Shown piece after piece: positions 45,693 through 54,141 of a stretch of DNA of 64,000 nucleotides. A program made the translations under genes and the position numbers. Position 1 is the stretch's first letter, and the number at the start of each line of letters is the position of its first letter. The stretch spans positions 124,001 through 188,000 of the forward strand of contig NZ_JNIY01000004.1 in the NCBI RefSeq assembly GCF_000701465.1. Reading direction: 5' to 3'. Source of the DNA: Paraoerskovia marina DSM 21750. GTDB lineage: Bacteria > Actinomycetota > Actinomycetes > Actinomycetales > Cellulomonadaceae. The notes beneath the pieces were generated by a model. It saw nothing but the letters and a program-made list of their open reading frames with translations. It ran no database searches and was not told where the DNA came from.

Positions 45693-45716
45693 GAGGTACG
45701 GGATCGCCCGTACCTC
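45693..45716. terminator. perfect hairpin after LAL regulator gene
   Basis: GAGGTACGGG-ATCG-CCCGTACCTC begins 4 bases after the stop codon. It could end the regulator transcript or act as an operator for the following chitinase gene. Confidence 0.5.
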
Positions 45717-45755
45717 CCGCCGTGATATAGGTCACGATCCTGTGGGTTTCCCTGA

Positions 45756-45783
45756 TTTGACGACGCCCCCGCGTCGCTAGCGT
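45756..45783 (+). promoter_or_regulatory. candidate promoter of first chitinase gene
   Basis: TTTGAC (45756-45761) and TAGCGT (45778-45783) are 16 bases apart, leaving an untranslated leader of about 50 bases with its own ribosome site. Confidence 0.5.
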
Positions 45784-45838
45784 CACGGCGTGAACGGGTC
45801 CGCAACGGGGCGGACCTGTGGAGCAGGGGAGGATGCAC

Positions 45839-48469
45839 ATGCATGTCTCGAAGCGGGCCCGCCTGGTCGCGGCCCTCACGACGGCGACGGCCCTCGTCGG
45901 AACATCCTTGAGCACCGCGGCCTGGGCGCAGACGCCGGCCGCGGTCGTCGTCGAGTGCGCACCCGCGTGGAGCGCGACGACAACCTATACGGGCGGCGAC
46001 GTCACGTCGTCGGGCGGGGTGAACTACCGGGCGAAGTGGTGGACCCTCGGCGAGAAGCCGGGTGCCAGCCCGTGGGGCCCGTGGGCCGTGGTCGCCGACT
46101 GTGGCGAGCCGGACCCGGACCCGACGACGGATCCCACGACCGACCCGACGACGGACCCCACGACCGACCCGACGACGGACCCCACGACCGACCCGACGAC
46201 GGACCCGACCACCGATCCGACGACGGATCCCACGACGGACCCGACCACCGATCCCACGACACCGCCGTCGGGCAACCCCGACGAGGTCTGCCGACCGGAC
46301 GGGATGGAGCCGACCGCGGGTGTCGACACGCCCTACTGCGACGTGTACGACGAGAACGGCCGGGAGATCCTGCCGAACGGGCTGGACAGGCGCGTGATCG
46401 GCTACTTCACGAGCTGGCGCACGGGGGAGAAGCGGCAGCCCGCGTACCTGGCGAACGACATCCCCTGGGACAAGCTCTCGACGATCCACTACGCCTTCGC
46501 GCACATCGGACCGGACAACAAGGTCTCGGTGAACGCGGACGTCCCGGACAACGAGGCGACGGACATGACGTGGCCGGGGGTCCCCGGCGCGGAGATGGAT
46601 CCGTCCCTGCCCTACACCGGGCACTTCAACCTGCTGCACCAGTACAAGGAGCAGAACCCGGGGGTGAAGATCCTGCCCTCGGTCGGCGGTTGGGCCGAGA
46701 CGGGCGGCTACTTCGACGCTGACGGCACCAGGGTGGCCTCCGGCGGCTTCTACGAGATGACGAAGACGCAGGCGGGGATCGACACGTTCGCCGACTCGGT
46801 GGTCGACTTCATCCGCGAGTACGACTTCGACGGCATCGACATCGACTACGAGTACCCGACGTCGAACGCGGATGCCGGGAACCCTGACGACTTCGCGATC
46901 GCCAACGCCCAGCGGGGGCAGCTCTGGGCGAACTACGAGAAGCTGATGAAGACGCTGCGGGTCACGCTGGACGAGGCCGGTGCCGAGGACGGCGAGTACT
47001 ACCAGCTGACGGCAGCGCTCCCGGGTTCGGGCTGGCTGCTGCGTGGCATGGAGGTCTCGCAGGTCGTCGAGCACCTCGACTTCGTCAACATCATGTCCTA
47101 CGACCTGCACGGGGCGTGGAACGAGTACGTGGGTGGGCTCGCCCCGTTGTACGACGACGGCAAGGACCCCGAGCTCGCGGCCGCGAACGTCTACGGCGCG
47201 TACGACAACATCGGCTATCTCAACACGGACTGGGCGGCGCACTACTTCGGCGGTGCGATGCAGGTAGGCCGCATCAACATCGGTGTCCCGTTCTACACCC
47301 GCGGATGGGACGGTGTGACGGGCGGGACCAACGGGATGGGCGGCTCGGCCCGCGCCCCCTGGGGCTACGACTGCCCACCGGGGACCGAGGGCAGCTGTGG
47401 TTCCGGCGCCGCCGGCGTCGCGAACCTCTGGTACGACCTCGGGGAGGACGGGACGCCGGAACCGGCGGGCTTCAACCCGATCTGGCACGCGTTGAACCTC
47501 GAGAACGGGGTCGTGGGCGACTACGCCGAGTCGTTCGGCATCCCGACGACGATCACCGGCTCGTTCAGCCACCACTTCGATCCCGTGACGAAGAACGAGT
47601 GGTGGTGGAACAGCACCACCAAGACCCTGATCACCGGCGACAGCGAGCAGGCCGTCGGCGAGAAGGCCGACTACGTGATCGACCAGGAGCTCGGCGGGAT
47701 CATGATCTGGGAGCTGGCCGGCGACTACGCGTGGGACGAGGCGGCCGGTCAGTACGAGCAGGGGCACACGATGATCGACCTGCTCCACCAGCGGTTCTCG
47801 GGTACCTCTCCCTACGGGGCGACGAAGGCAACCGGCGCGGCGCCGACGGAGGCGCTCGACGTCGACATCTCGTACGAGGGCTTTGCGCTCGGGGACAACA
47901 ACTATCCGATCAACCCGTCCGTGCGTTTCACGAACAACGGTCCGACGGCGATCCCGGGCGGGGCGAAGATCTCCTTCCAGTACGGGACGTCCGCCCCCGG
48001 GGACATGAGCGGACAGGGTAGATGGGGCACCAGGGTCGTCGCCCGCGGGCACACCGGTGACAACATCGGCGGTCTCGACGGGCGTTTCCACACGGTCGAG
48101 ATGACGGTGCCGTCCTCCGGCATCGCCCCCGGGGCGTCGTCCGCGTCCAAGGTCTCGTGGCGGCTTCCCGCCGCGCAGTTCTCGAACGTGACGGTGTCGT
48201 TCGGCGGAAAGACCTACGCGACGACCTACGACCACCCGCGCGGGGTCACGGTCGTCAGCCCGGGGCCGGGTACCGACCCCGGGACGGATCCGACGACGGG
48301 GCCGCCGGGAGCGTGCTCGGGTGCGGCCTGGTCGCCGCAGACGGCGTACAACGGCGGAGCTCGCGTCTCGCACGACGGGCACTACTGGACCGCCCGCTAC
48401 TGGACCCAGGGAGAAGCCCCGGGCGGGGCCGGTCAGTGGGGTCCGTGGCTGGACGCCGGCGCGTGCTGA
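45839..48469 (+). CDS. secreted GH18 chitinase with two CBM5/12-like modules (copy 1)
   Basis: An 876-residue exported chitinase. Signal peptide cleaved after AWA (about residue 30); CBM5/12-like module (PAWSATTTYTGGDV... YRAKWWT, residues 38-85); a DPTT-repeat linker (90-141); GH18 barrel with catalytic DGIDIDYE at about 331-338 and Glu338 as acid; a chitinase-C-like beta module (ISYEGFALGDNNYP, about 675-800); and a second CBM5/12-like end module (WTARYWTQGEAPG). I chose ATG 45839, with GGGGAGG 6 nt upstream. It degrades chitin outside the cell. Highly similar along its length to the next gene. Confidence 0.95.
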   Translation: MHVSKRARLVAALTTATALVGTSLSTAAWAQTPAAVVVECAPAWSATTTYTGGDVTSSGGVNYRAKWWTLGEKPGASPWGPWAVVADCGEPDPDPTTDPTTDPTTDPTTDPTTDPTTDPTTDPTTDPTTDPTTDPTTDPTTPPSGNPDEVCRPDGMEPTAGVDTPYCDVYDENGREILPNGLDRRVIGYFTSWRTGEKRQPAYLANDIPWDKLSTIHYAFAHIGPDNKVSVNADVPDNEATDMTWPGVPGAEMDPSLPYTGHFNLLHQYKEQNPGVKILPSVGGWAETGGYFDADGTRVASGGFYEMTKTQAGIDTFADSVVDFIREYDFDGIDIDYEYPTSNADAGNPDDFAIANAQRGQLWANYEKLMKTLRVTLDEAGAEDGEYYQLTAALPGSGWLLRGMEVSQVVEHLDFVNIMSYDLHGAWNEYVGGLAPLYDDGKDPELAAANVYGAYDNIGYLNTDWAAHYFGGAMQVGRINIGVPFYTRGWDGVTGGTNGMGGSARAPWGYDCPPGTEGSCGSGAAGVANLWYDLGEDGTPEPAGFNPIWHALNLENGVVGDYAESFGIPTTITGSFSHHFDPVTKNEWWWNSTTKTLITGDSEQAVGEKADYVIDQELGGIMIWELAGDYAWDEAAGQYEQGHTMIDLLHQRFSGTSPYGATKATGAAPTEALDVDISYEGFALGDNNYPINPSVRFTNNGPTAIPGGAKISFQYGTSAPGDMSGQGRWGTRVVARGHTGDNIGGLDGRFHTVEMTVPSSGIAPGASSASKVSWRLPAAQFSNVTVSFGGKTYATTYDHPRGVTVVSPGPGTDPGTDPTTGPPGACSGAAWSPQTAYNGGARVSHDGHYWTARYWTQGEAPGGAGQWGPWLDAGAC
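46108..46262 (+). repeat. in-frame tandem repeats of chitinase linker (DPTT units), copy 1
   Basis: Near-identical 12-base units (GACCCGACGACG and variants) encode about 12 Asp-Pro-Thr-Thr repeats between the binding module and the GH18 domain. Likely a glycosylatable flexible linker. Confidence 0.9.
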
Positions 48470-48480
48470 CTCGGTGAGGT

Positions 48481-48523
48481 GAGGCGGTGCCCGGGACGCG
48501 ACGAACGGTCCCGGGCGCCACCT
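48481..48523 (+). terminator. hairpin after first chitinase gene
   Basis: GAGGCGGTGCCCGGGA pairs with TCCCGGGCGCCACCTC (two mismatches), 11 bases past the stop. Confidence 0.6.
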
Positions 48524-48616
48524 CTGTGCGCAGGTCTGTCAGATCTCCGCACCGCTGTACGTAGTTACCCCTACCCGTACGAGTGGTTGAGCGCTGAACG
48601 GTGTGGGAAACGCTGA

Positions 48617-48645
48617 TTCAACTTTCCACTGGTGGTTCGTAGCGT
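48617..48645 (+). promoter_or_regulatory. candidate promoter of second chitinase gene
   Basis: TTCAAC (48617-48622) and TAGCGT (48640-48645) are 17 bases apart. The -10 is identical to that of the first chitinase gene, and both -35 regions follow TGATT. GGAAA/TTTCC inverted arms flank the -35. Confidence 0.5.
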
Positions 48646-48715
48646 TCTCTGGTAGTCCCGCCCGGCGCATTCGATGTCGATGCGACGGGCGCCATATCCA
48701 GGAGAGGCAGGAACC

Positions 48716-51430
48716 ATGCTCCCCATCTCGAGGCGATCACGCAGAGGTGCGGCACTCGCCGCAGCTGCGGCCCTCGTCGGCGCATCCATGGTCTCGTCGG
48801 CCGGAGCGTGGGCACAGGCGCCCGCTGCGGTCTCGACGGCCACCGTCGCGGAGTGCGAACCCGCGTGGAGCTCGTCGTCCACGTACGTCGGAGGCGCGCT
48901 CGTCTCCGTCGACGCGACCAACTACCGGGCCAAGTGGTGGAGCCAGGGCGATAAGCCCGGAGCCACACCGTGGGGACCGTGGGAGAACCTCGGCGCCTGT
49001 GGTGCAGACCCGACGACGGACCCGACGACGGACCCGACGACGGACCCGACGACGGACCCGACGACCGAGCCGACGACGGACCCGACGACCGATCCGACGA
49101 CGGACCCGACGACGGATCCGACCACGGACCCGACGACCGATCCGACCACCGATCCCACGACGGACCCGACGACGGACCCGTCGACCGGGACGCCGATCTC
49201 CTCGAATCCGGACGACGTCTGCCGGCCTGACGGCATGATCCCGACGCCCGGGGTGGACACCCAGTACTGCGACGTCTACGACGAGAACGGGCGGGAGATC
49301 CTGCCCAACAACCTCGACCGCCGCGTGATCGGCTACTTCACGAACTGGCGCACCGGCGTCGCCGACCAGCCGCAGTACCTGGCCAGCGACATCCCGTGGG
49401 ACAAGGTCTCGCACGTCAACTACGCCTTCGCGCACGTGGGCTCGGACAACAAGGTCTCGGTGAACGCCGACGTGCCGGGCAACTCCGCGACCGACATGAC
49501 GTGGCCGGGCGTCGCCGGGGCCGAGATGGACCCGTCGCTCCCGTTCACCGGGCACTTCAACCTGCTCGCCAAGTACAAGAAGGAGAACCCGGGCGTCAAG
49601 GTGATCCCGGCGGTCGGCGGCTGGGCCGAGACCGGCGGGTACTTCGACGGCGAGGGCAACCGTGTCGCCTCCGGTGGCTTCTACACGATGACCGAGTCGC
49701 AGGCGAAGATCGACACGTTCGCCGACTCGGTGGTCGACTTCATCCGGACCTACGGCGTCGACGGCATCGACATCGACTACGAGTACCCCACGTCGAACGC
49801 GAACGCCGGCAACCCGGACGACTTCGCGTTCTCCGACGCACGTCGTGGCGACCTCTTCGCCGGCTACGTCGACCTGATGAAGACTCTCCGCGAAAAGCTC
49901 GACGTCGCGGGCGCCGAGGACGGCGAGTACTACATGCTCACCACCGCCTCGCCGTCGTCCGGATGGCTCCTGCGCGGCATGGAGGTCCACCAGGTCGTCC
50001 AGTACCTCGACTACGTCAACCTGATGTCCTACGACCTGCACGGTGCGTGGAACGAGTACGTCGGCGGCAACTCGCCGCTCTTCGACGGCGGGAACGACCC
50101 CGAGCTCGCGGCGGCCGGCGTCTACACGGCGTACGACGGCATGGGCTACCTCAACGGTGACTGGGCCGCGCACTACTTCCGCGGCGCGATGCAGGAGGGG
50201 CGCATCAACCTCGGCGTCGGCTTCTACACCCGTGGGTTCCAGAACGTCCAGGGCGGCACCAACGGCATGGGCGGCCGGGCTCCGGCACCGGCGGGCTTCA
50301 ACTGCCCGGCGGGCACGAGCGGCAAGTGCGGCTACGGGGCCGACGGCATCGACAACCTGTGGTTCGACACCGACCCGCAGGGGATCGCCATCCCGGCCGG
50401 CGCCAACCCGATCTGGCACGTGCTGAACCTCGAGAACGGCGTGGTCGGCGACTACGCGGAGGCCTACGGCGTCCCGACGACGATCGAGGGCAGCTACGAG
50501 CGTCACTTCGACCCCGTCACCAAGAACGAGTGGTGGTGGAACGCGCAGACCAAGACGTTCCTGTCCGGCGACACGACGCAGGCGATCGGCGACAAGGCCG
50601 ACTACGTCGTCGACCAGGGCCTGGGCGGCATCATGATCTGGGAGTTCGCCGGTGACTACGGGTACGACGCGGCCAAGGGGCAGTACGAGATCGGCCAGGA
50701 CATGGTCGACCTCATGCACTCGAAGTTCAGCGCGGCGACGCCGTACGGCGCGTCGAAGGCGAACGCGGACCGCACGATGCCGAGCAAGGCGCTCGACCTG
50801 AGCATCGACTACACCGAGTTCGCGCTCGGCGACAACAACTACCCGATCGCCCCGAAGGTCGTGTTCACGAACAACGGCGCGACCGACATCCCGGCCGGCT
50901 CGACCGTGTCCTTCCAGTACGGCACGAGCGACCTCGGCGAGATGAGCGACTGGTCGGGCTACAAGACGACGACCACGAAGCAGGGGCACACCGGCGCCAA
51001 CGTCGGCGGTATCACGGGCGACTTCCACGACGCCGAGTTCACGGTCCCGACGGGTGGGATCCCGGCGGGTGGCTCGATCACCAACAACATGAAGTGGACG
51101 CTCCCGATCGCGCAGTTCTCGAACGTGGTCGTGACGATCGAGGGGGTCGACTACGCGACCACCTACGACTGGCCGCGAGGCGCCACGGTCGTGGACGTCG
51201 CTGCCGGTGGCGGCACGGGCGGAACCGGCGGAACCGGCGGATCCGGCGGGACGACGGGCGGCGGAGACGGCGTCTGCTCAGCTCCCGCCTGGAACGCGAG
51301 CACCGCCTACACGGGTGGCGCCACGGTGAGCAGCGACGGTCGTGAGTGGACCGCCCGCTACTGGACGCAGGGCAACACGCCGAGCACGGCGACGGCCTAC
51401 GGGCCGTGGGCCGACGCCGGCGCCTGCTGA
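48716..51430 (+). CDS. secreted GH18 chitinase with two CBM5/12-like modules (copy 2)
   Basis: A 904-residue exported chitinase with the same layout as the gene before it: signal peptide to about residue 33, CBM5/12-like module, longer DPTT linker, GH18 with catalytic DGIDIDYE at about 349-356, the beta module with FALGDNNYP, a Gly-rich linker (GGTGGTGGSGG) instead of Pro/Thr, and a CBM5/12-like end. CAGGAGAGGCAGGAACC precedes the ATG at 48716. Marked identity across the whole length shows tandem duplication; differences concentrate in linkers and signal peptide. Confidence 0.95.
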   Translation: MLPISRRSRRGAALAAAAALVGASMVSSAGAWAQAPAAVSTATVAECEPAWSSSSTYVGGALVSVDATNYRAKWWSQGDKPGATPWGPWENLGACGADPTTDPTTDPTTDPTTDPTTEPTTDPTTDPTTDPTTDPTTDPTTDPTTDPTTDPTTDPSTGTPISSNPDDVCRPDGMIPTPGVDTQYCDVYDENGREILPNNLDRRVIGYFTNWRTGVADQPQYLASDIPWDKVSHVNYAFAHVGSDNKVSVNADVPGNSATDMTWPGVAGAEMDPSLPFTGHFNLLAKYKKENPGVKVIPAVGGWAETGGYFDGEGNRVASGGFYTMTESQAKIDTFADSVVDFIRTYGVDGIDIDYEYPTSNANAGNPDDFAFSDARRGDLFAGYVDLMKTLREKLDVAGAEDGEYYMLTTASPSSGWLLRGMEVHQVVQYLDYVNLMSYDLHGAWNEYVGGNSPLFDGGNDPELAAAGVYTAYDGMGYLNGDWAAHYFRGAMQEGRINLGVGFYTRGFQNVQGGTNGMGGRAPAPAGFNCPAGTSGKCGYGADGIDNLWFDTDPQGIAIPAGANPIWHVLNLENGVVGDYAEAYGVPTTIEGSYERHFDPVTKNEWWWNAQTKTFLSGDTTQAIGDKADYVVDQGLGGIMIWEFAGDYGYDAAKGQYEIGQDMVDLMHSKFSAATPYGASKANADRTMPSKALDLSIDYTEFALGDNNYPIAPKVVFTNNGATDIPAGSTVSFQYGTSDLGEMSDWSGYKTTTTKQGHTGANVGGITGDFHDAEFTVPTGGIPAGGSITNNMKWTLPIAQFSNVVVTIEGVDYATTYDWPRGATVVDVAAGGGTGGTGGTGGSGGTTGGGDGVCSAPAWNASTAYTGGATVSSDGREWTARYWTQGNTPSTATAYGPWADAGAC
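49008..49190 (+). repeat. in-frame tandem repeats of chitinase linker (DPTT units), copy 2
   Basis: About 14 units of 12 bases (GACCCGACGACG type), one changed to EPTT. More units than in copy 1, consistent with repeat-number change after duplication. Confidence 0.9.
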
Positions 51431-51457
51431 GACGGCGGCGCGAGAGCGCCGTGACCG

Positions 51458-51487
51458 GGTCGGGTGGAGGGCACCCTCCACCCGACC
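51458..51487 (+). terminator. perfect hairpin between second and third chitinase genes
   Basis: GGTCGGGTGGAGGG pairs over 14 bases with CCCTCCACCCGACC around a 2-base centre, 28 bases after the stop. Confidence 0.65.
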
Positions 51488-51504
51488 GTCCACCGGGCGA
51501 CCGG

Positions 51505-51518
51505 TGGACACCAGACCA
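51505..51518. promoter_or_regulatory. weak DasR-like half site upstream of third chitinase
   Basis: TGGACACCAGACCA keeps the AGACCA half of the known DasR site (TGGTCTAGACCA) but the left half and spacing differ. Recorded as a low-confidence candidate only. Confidence 0.2.
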
Positions 51519-51537
51519 GGCCGTCACCGACGGCCGA

Positions 51538-51559
51538 GGTGCTGCATCGATGCGGCACC
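51538..51559. promoter_or_regulatory. 22-bp near-perfect palindrome before third chitinase
   Basis: GGTGC-t-GCATCGATGC-g-GCACC is symmetric except one base pair and lies 23 bases before the ATG, upstream of the ribosome site. Operator or 5'-UTR hairpin. Confidence 0.45.
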
Positions 51560-51582
51560 GTGACCAGAGAGGAAACACTCTG

Positions 51583-53514
51583 ATGAGAACGACCACCACA
51601 CGCGGCACGGCCCGGTGGGCCCGTGTCGGCGCGCTGGCGACGTCGTTGGCGCTCGCAGGAACGGCGGCCGTCACGTCCGTCGCTTCCGCATCGACGGAGC
51701 AGGCCGTGCAGACCGCGGCCACCGTCGAGACGGGTGACTCCGCGATCAACGGCTACCGCAGCGTCGGCTACTTCGCCCAGTGGGGGGTGTACGGCCGCGA
51801 CTTCCAGATCCCGGACCTGCACACCTCCGGCTCGGCCGACAAGCTCACGCACATCAACTACTCGTTCGCGAACATCCACCCGACGACGGGTAAGTGCTTC
51901 ATCGCGAACAAGGCCGTCACCGAGGGCCCGAACGGCGCCGACGGCGCGGGCGACGCCTGGGCCGACTACGGGATGACGTACACGGCGGCCAACTCGGTCT
52001 CCGGTGTCGCCGACACGTGGGACCAGCCGCTCGCAGGCTCCTTCAACCAGCTCAAGCAGCTGAAGGAGAAGCACCCGCAGATCCGCCCGATGATCTCGAT
52101 CGGTGGCTGGACCTTCTCGAAGTACTTCTCGAAGGTGGCCGCGACCGACCAGGGTCGCAAGACGCTCGTCTCCTCCTGCATCGACGTCTACCTCAAGGGC
52201 AACCTGCCCGTCATCGACGGTCGTGGGGGCCCGGGGGCCGCAGCCGGGATCTTCGACGGCATCGACATCGACTGGGAGTGGCCCGGGACCAACAACGGTC
52301 TCGAGGGCAACATCGTCGACGAGGCCAACGACAAGGAGAACTACCGTCTCCTTCTCAAGGAGTTCCGCGAGCAGCTCGACGCCTACGGGGCCGAGACCGG
52401 CAAGGACTACCTCCTGTCGGCCTACCTCCCGGCGAACCAGGAGGACATCGAGGCCGGTGGCTGGAACGACCCGCGCATCTGGAACTACCTCGACTACGGG
52501 AACCTGCAGGGCTACGACCTGCACGGTGCCTGGGACCCGGACCTGACGGGCCACCAGGGCAACGTCTACAAGGACCCGAACGACCCGCGTGAGCCGAGCC
52601 GTCAGTTCAACATCGACGAGTCGCTCTCGCTGTACCTCGACGCGGGCATCGACCCGGCGCAGATCGGTCTCGGCCTCGCGATGTTCGGCCGCGGCTGGAA
52701 GGGCGCCGACCAGGCGGAGCCGTGGGGCACCGCGACGGGTGCCGGACCGGGCACCTGGGAGCCTGGCAACGAGGACTACGACAAGCTGAAGAACCTCGGC
52801 CAGGGCTACTACGACCCCGAGACGATCTCCTCGTGGCGCTACGACGGCAACCAGTGGTGGTCGTTCGACGACACCAAGTCGATCACCGCGAAGGCCGACT
52901 ACATCCGTTCCAAGGGCCTCGGTGGCGGCATGTGGTGGGACCTCTCGGGCAACCGCGACGGCTCGCTGATCGACACGCTGTTCTCGAAGCTCGGGACCGG
53001 CGCGGCCGGCCCGGTCGTCGGCGGCGGCACCGTTCCCGACCCGGACCCGACCACGGATCCCACGACGGACCCGACCACGGATCCCACGACGGACCCGACG
53101 ACGACCCCGACCACGCCCGGTGACTGCACCGTGGCGGCCTGGGACTCCTCGAAGGCCTACTCGGGTGGTGCCGCGGTCTCGTACAACGGCAAGAAGTACA
53201 CGGCCAAGTGGTGGACCCAGGGCGACGTTCCCGGATCCGCCGGAGCCCCGTGGGCCGAGGCCGGCTCGTGCGGGACGTCGACTCCGACGACCACCCCCAC
53301 CACGACCCCGACGGCCACGCCGACGACGACTCCGACGACGACCCCGACGACGACCCCGACCACGTGTGCCGCTGCGTGGGACGCGTCGAAGGTCTACACC
53401 GGTGGACAGAAGGTCACCGTCAACGGCGTCCAGTACGAGGCCAAGTGGTGGAACACGAACGACAAGCCGGGTGCCAGCACCTGGGGTCCGTGGAAGGAGC
53501 TCGGCGCTTGCTGA
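51583..53514 (+). CDS. secreted GH18 chitinase with two C-terminal CBM5/12-like modules
   Basis: A 643-residue exported chitinase of a different GH18 subgroup from the two before it. Signal peptide to about residue 35, then GH18 directly (GYRSVGYFAQWGVYG) with catalytic DGIDIDWEWP at about 225-234, then DPTT linker, CBM5/12-like module (AWDSSKAYSGGAAVSYNGKK), a TPTT linker, and a second module (AWDASKVYTGGQKV) ending WGPWKELGAC. The binding modules are all C-terminal here. AGAGAGGAAACACTCTG precedes ATG 51583. Likely complements the other two in cutting chitin from another end or surface. Confidence 0.95.
   Translation: MRTTTTRGTARWARVGALATSLALAGTAAVTSVASASTEQAVQTAATVETGDSAINGYRSVGYFAQWGVYGRDFQIPDLHTSGSADKLTHINYSFANIHPTTGKCFIANKAVTEGPNGADGAGDAWADYGMTYTAANSVSGVADTWDQPLAGSFNQLKQLKEKHPQIRPMISIGGWTFSKYFSKVAATDQGRKTLVSSCIDVYLKGNLPVIDGRGGPGAAAGIFDGIDIDWEWPGTNNGLEGNIVDEANDKENYRLLLKEFREQLDAYGAETGKDYLLSAYLPANQEDIEAGGWNDPRIWNYLDYGNLQGYDLHGAWDPDLTGHQGNVYKDPNDPREPSRQFNIDESLSLYLDAGIDPAQIGLGLAMFGRGWKGADQAEPWGTATGAGPGTWEPGNEDYDKLKNLGQGYYDPETISSWRYDGNQWWSFDDTKSITAKADYIRSKGLGGGMWWDLSGNRDGSLIDTLFSKLGTGAAGPVVGGGTVPDPDPTTDPTTDPTTDPTTDPTTTPTTPGDCTVAAWDSSKAYSGGAAVSYNGKKYTAKWWTQGDVPGSAGAPWAEAGSCGTSTPTTTPTTTPTATPTTTPTTTPTTTPTTCAAAWDASKVYTGGQKVTVNGVQYEAKWWNTNDKPGASTWGPWKELGAC
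53040..53120 (+). repeat. in-frame DPTT linker repeats, third chitinase
   Basis: Six or so 12-base units (GACCCGACCACGGATCCC type), followed at 53278-53365 by a second TPTT linker between the two binding modules. Confidence 0.85.
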
Positions 53515-54074
53515 CGAAGTTCGTGCGCAGGGCGCTCCCGGTTCTCGCAGTGGTGGCTCTCGCCGCCGGCTGCTCCGGGGACGGGCCTGCTCCGGCCGCC
53601 GAGTCCGAGAGCGTCGAGGCCGACGGCCAGGTGCAGGTGGGGTCTTTCAACATCGAGCCCGCCGAGTACTGGTCGGTCACCCCGGGTGACCCCGGGGTGA
53701 CGACGGTCCGTGTGGGCGGTTGCCCGGACGAGGACGCGTGCCCGGAGTTCCAGATTCTCGAGCGTGATGCGATCGAGGAGGTCGACGTCTCGCAGCCCTA
53801 CGTCCCGGAGGGTGCGACCTGCCCGGGGTCGGAGGGCCTGTCGGCGACGGCCACGGACTCCGTGGAGTCCTCGGACGCCACGGTGGCGGGGTCCTCGGCG
53901 ACGCTGATGGTCGTGCAGCTCTCCTGCGTCGACGACGCGGGGGACGAGGTCCGCACGGCCGAGCAGCGCCAGTGGTTCACGGAGGAGGCCCCCAAGGTTC
54001 TCGTCGTCGACCGCTGGGCGTTCGAGGGGCTCGACGAGCGCCTGGCGTCTGCGACGGTCGCGTCGAAGGCGTAG
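53508..54074 (+). CDS. lipoprotein, function unknown
   Basis: A 188-residue protein with a lipoprotein signal (RRALPVLAVVALAAGCSGDG, lipobox LAAGC) and a secreted domain with paired cysteines (GGCPDEDACPEF, ATCPGSEG, LSCVDD). TTG at 53508 has GGAAGGAG upstream and overlaps the chitinase stop by 7 bases; GTG 53523 is an alternative. The overlap suggests cotranslation with the third chitinase, perhaps as a surface partner, but the family is unknown. Confidence 0.7.
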   Translation: MLTKFVRRALPVLAVVALAAGCSGDGPAPAAESESVEADGQVQVGSFNIEPAEYWSVTPGDPGVTTVRVGGCPDEDACPEFQILERDAIEEVDVSQPYVPEGATCPGSEGLSATATDSVESSDATVAGSSATLMVVQLSCVDDAGDEVRTAEQRQWFTEEAPKVLVVDRWAFEGLDERLASATVASKA

Positions 54075-54090
54075 TCCGGACGGTACGACG

Positions 54091-54126
54091 ACGGCGGGTC
54101 CGGGGCTTTCGCTCCGGGCCCGCCGT
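54091..54126 (+). terminator. hairpin after lipoprotein gene
   Basis: ACGGCGGGTCCGG pairs with CCGGGCCCGCCGT (one G-T pair) 16 bases after the stop. Confidence 0.6.
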
Positions 54127-54141
54127 TGGCATGCTGGAGTG

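Noticed and set aside
48566-48600. A shared LAL-regulator binding site in front of chitinases 1 and 2
   Set aside because: Only a short CCCGTAC string is common to both regions, too little to claim an operator.
46108-49190. Regular 12-bp repeats resembling a CRISPR or other repeat array
   Set aside because: Units are contiguous without spacers and stay in frame, encoding DPTT linkers within chitinases.
42732-51028. Long minus-strand frames opposite the LAL regulator and the chitinases (982, 901 and 763 codons)
   Set aside because: They mirror strongly supported genes and read as low-complexity Arg/Val/Asp; the GSVVGSVVG repeats are just the reverse of the DPTT linker.
51505-51518. A DasR operator before the third chitinase as a firm call
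   Set aside because: Only one half matches; the left half and spacing do not, so it is kept solely as a weak candidate.
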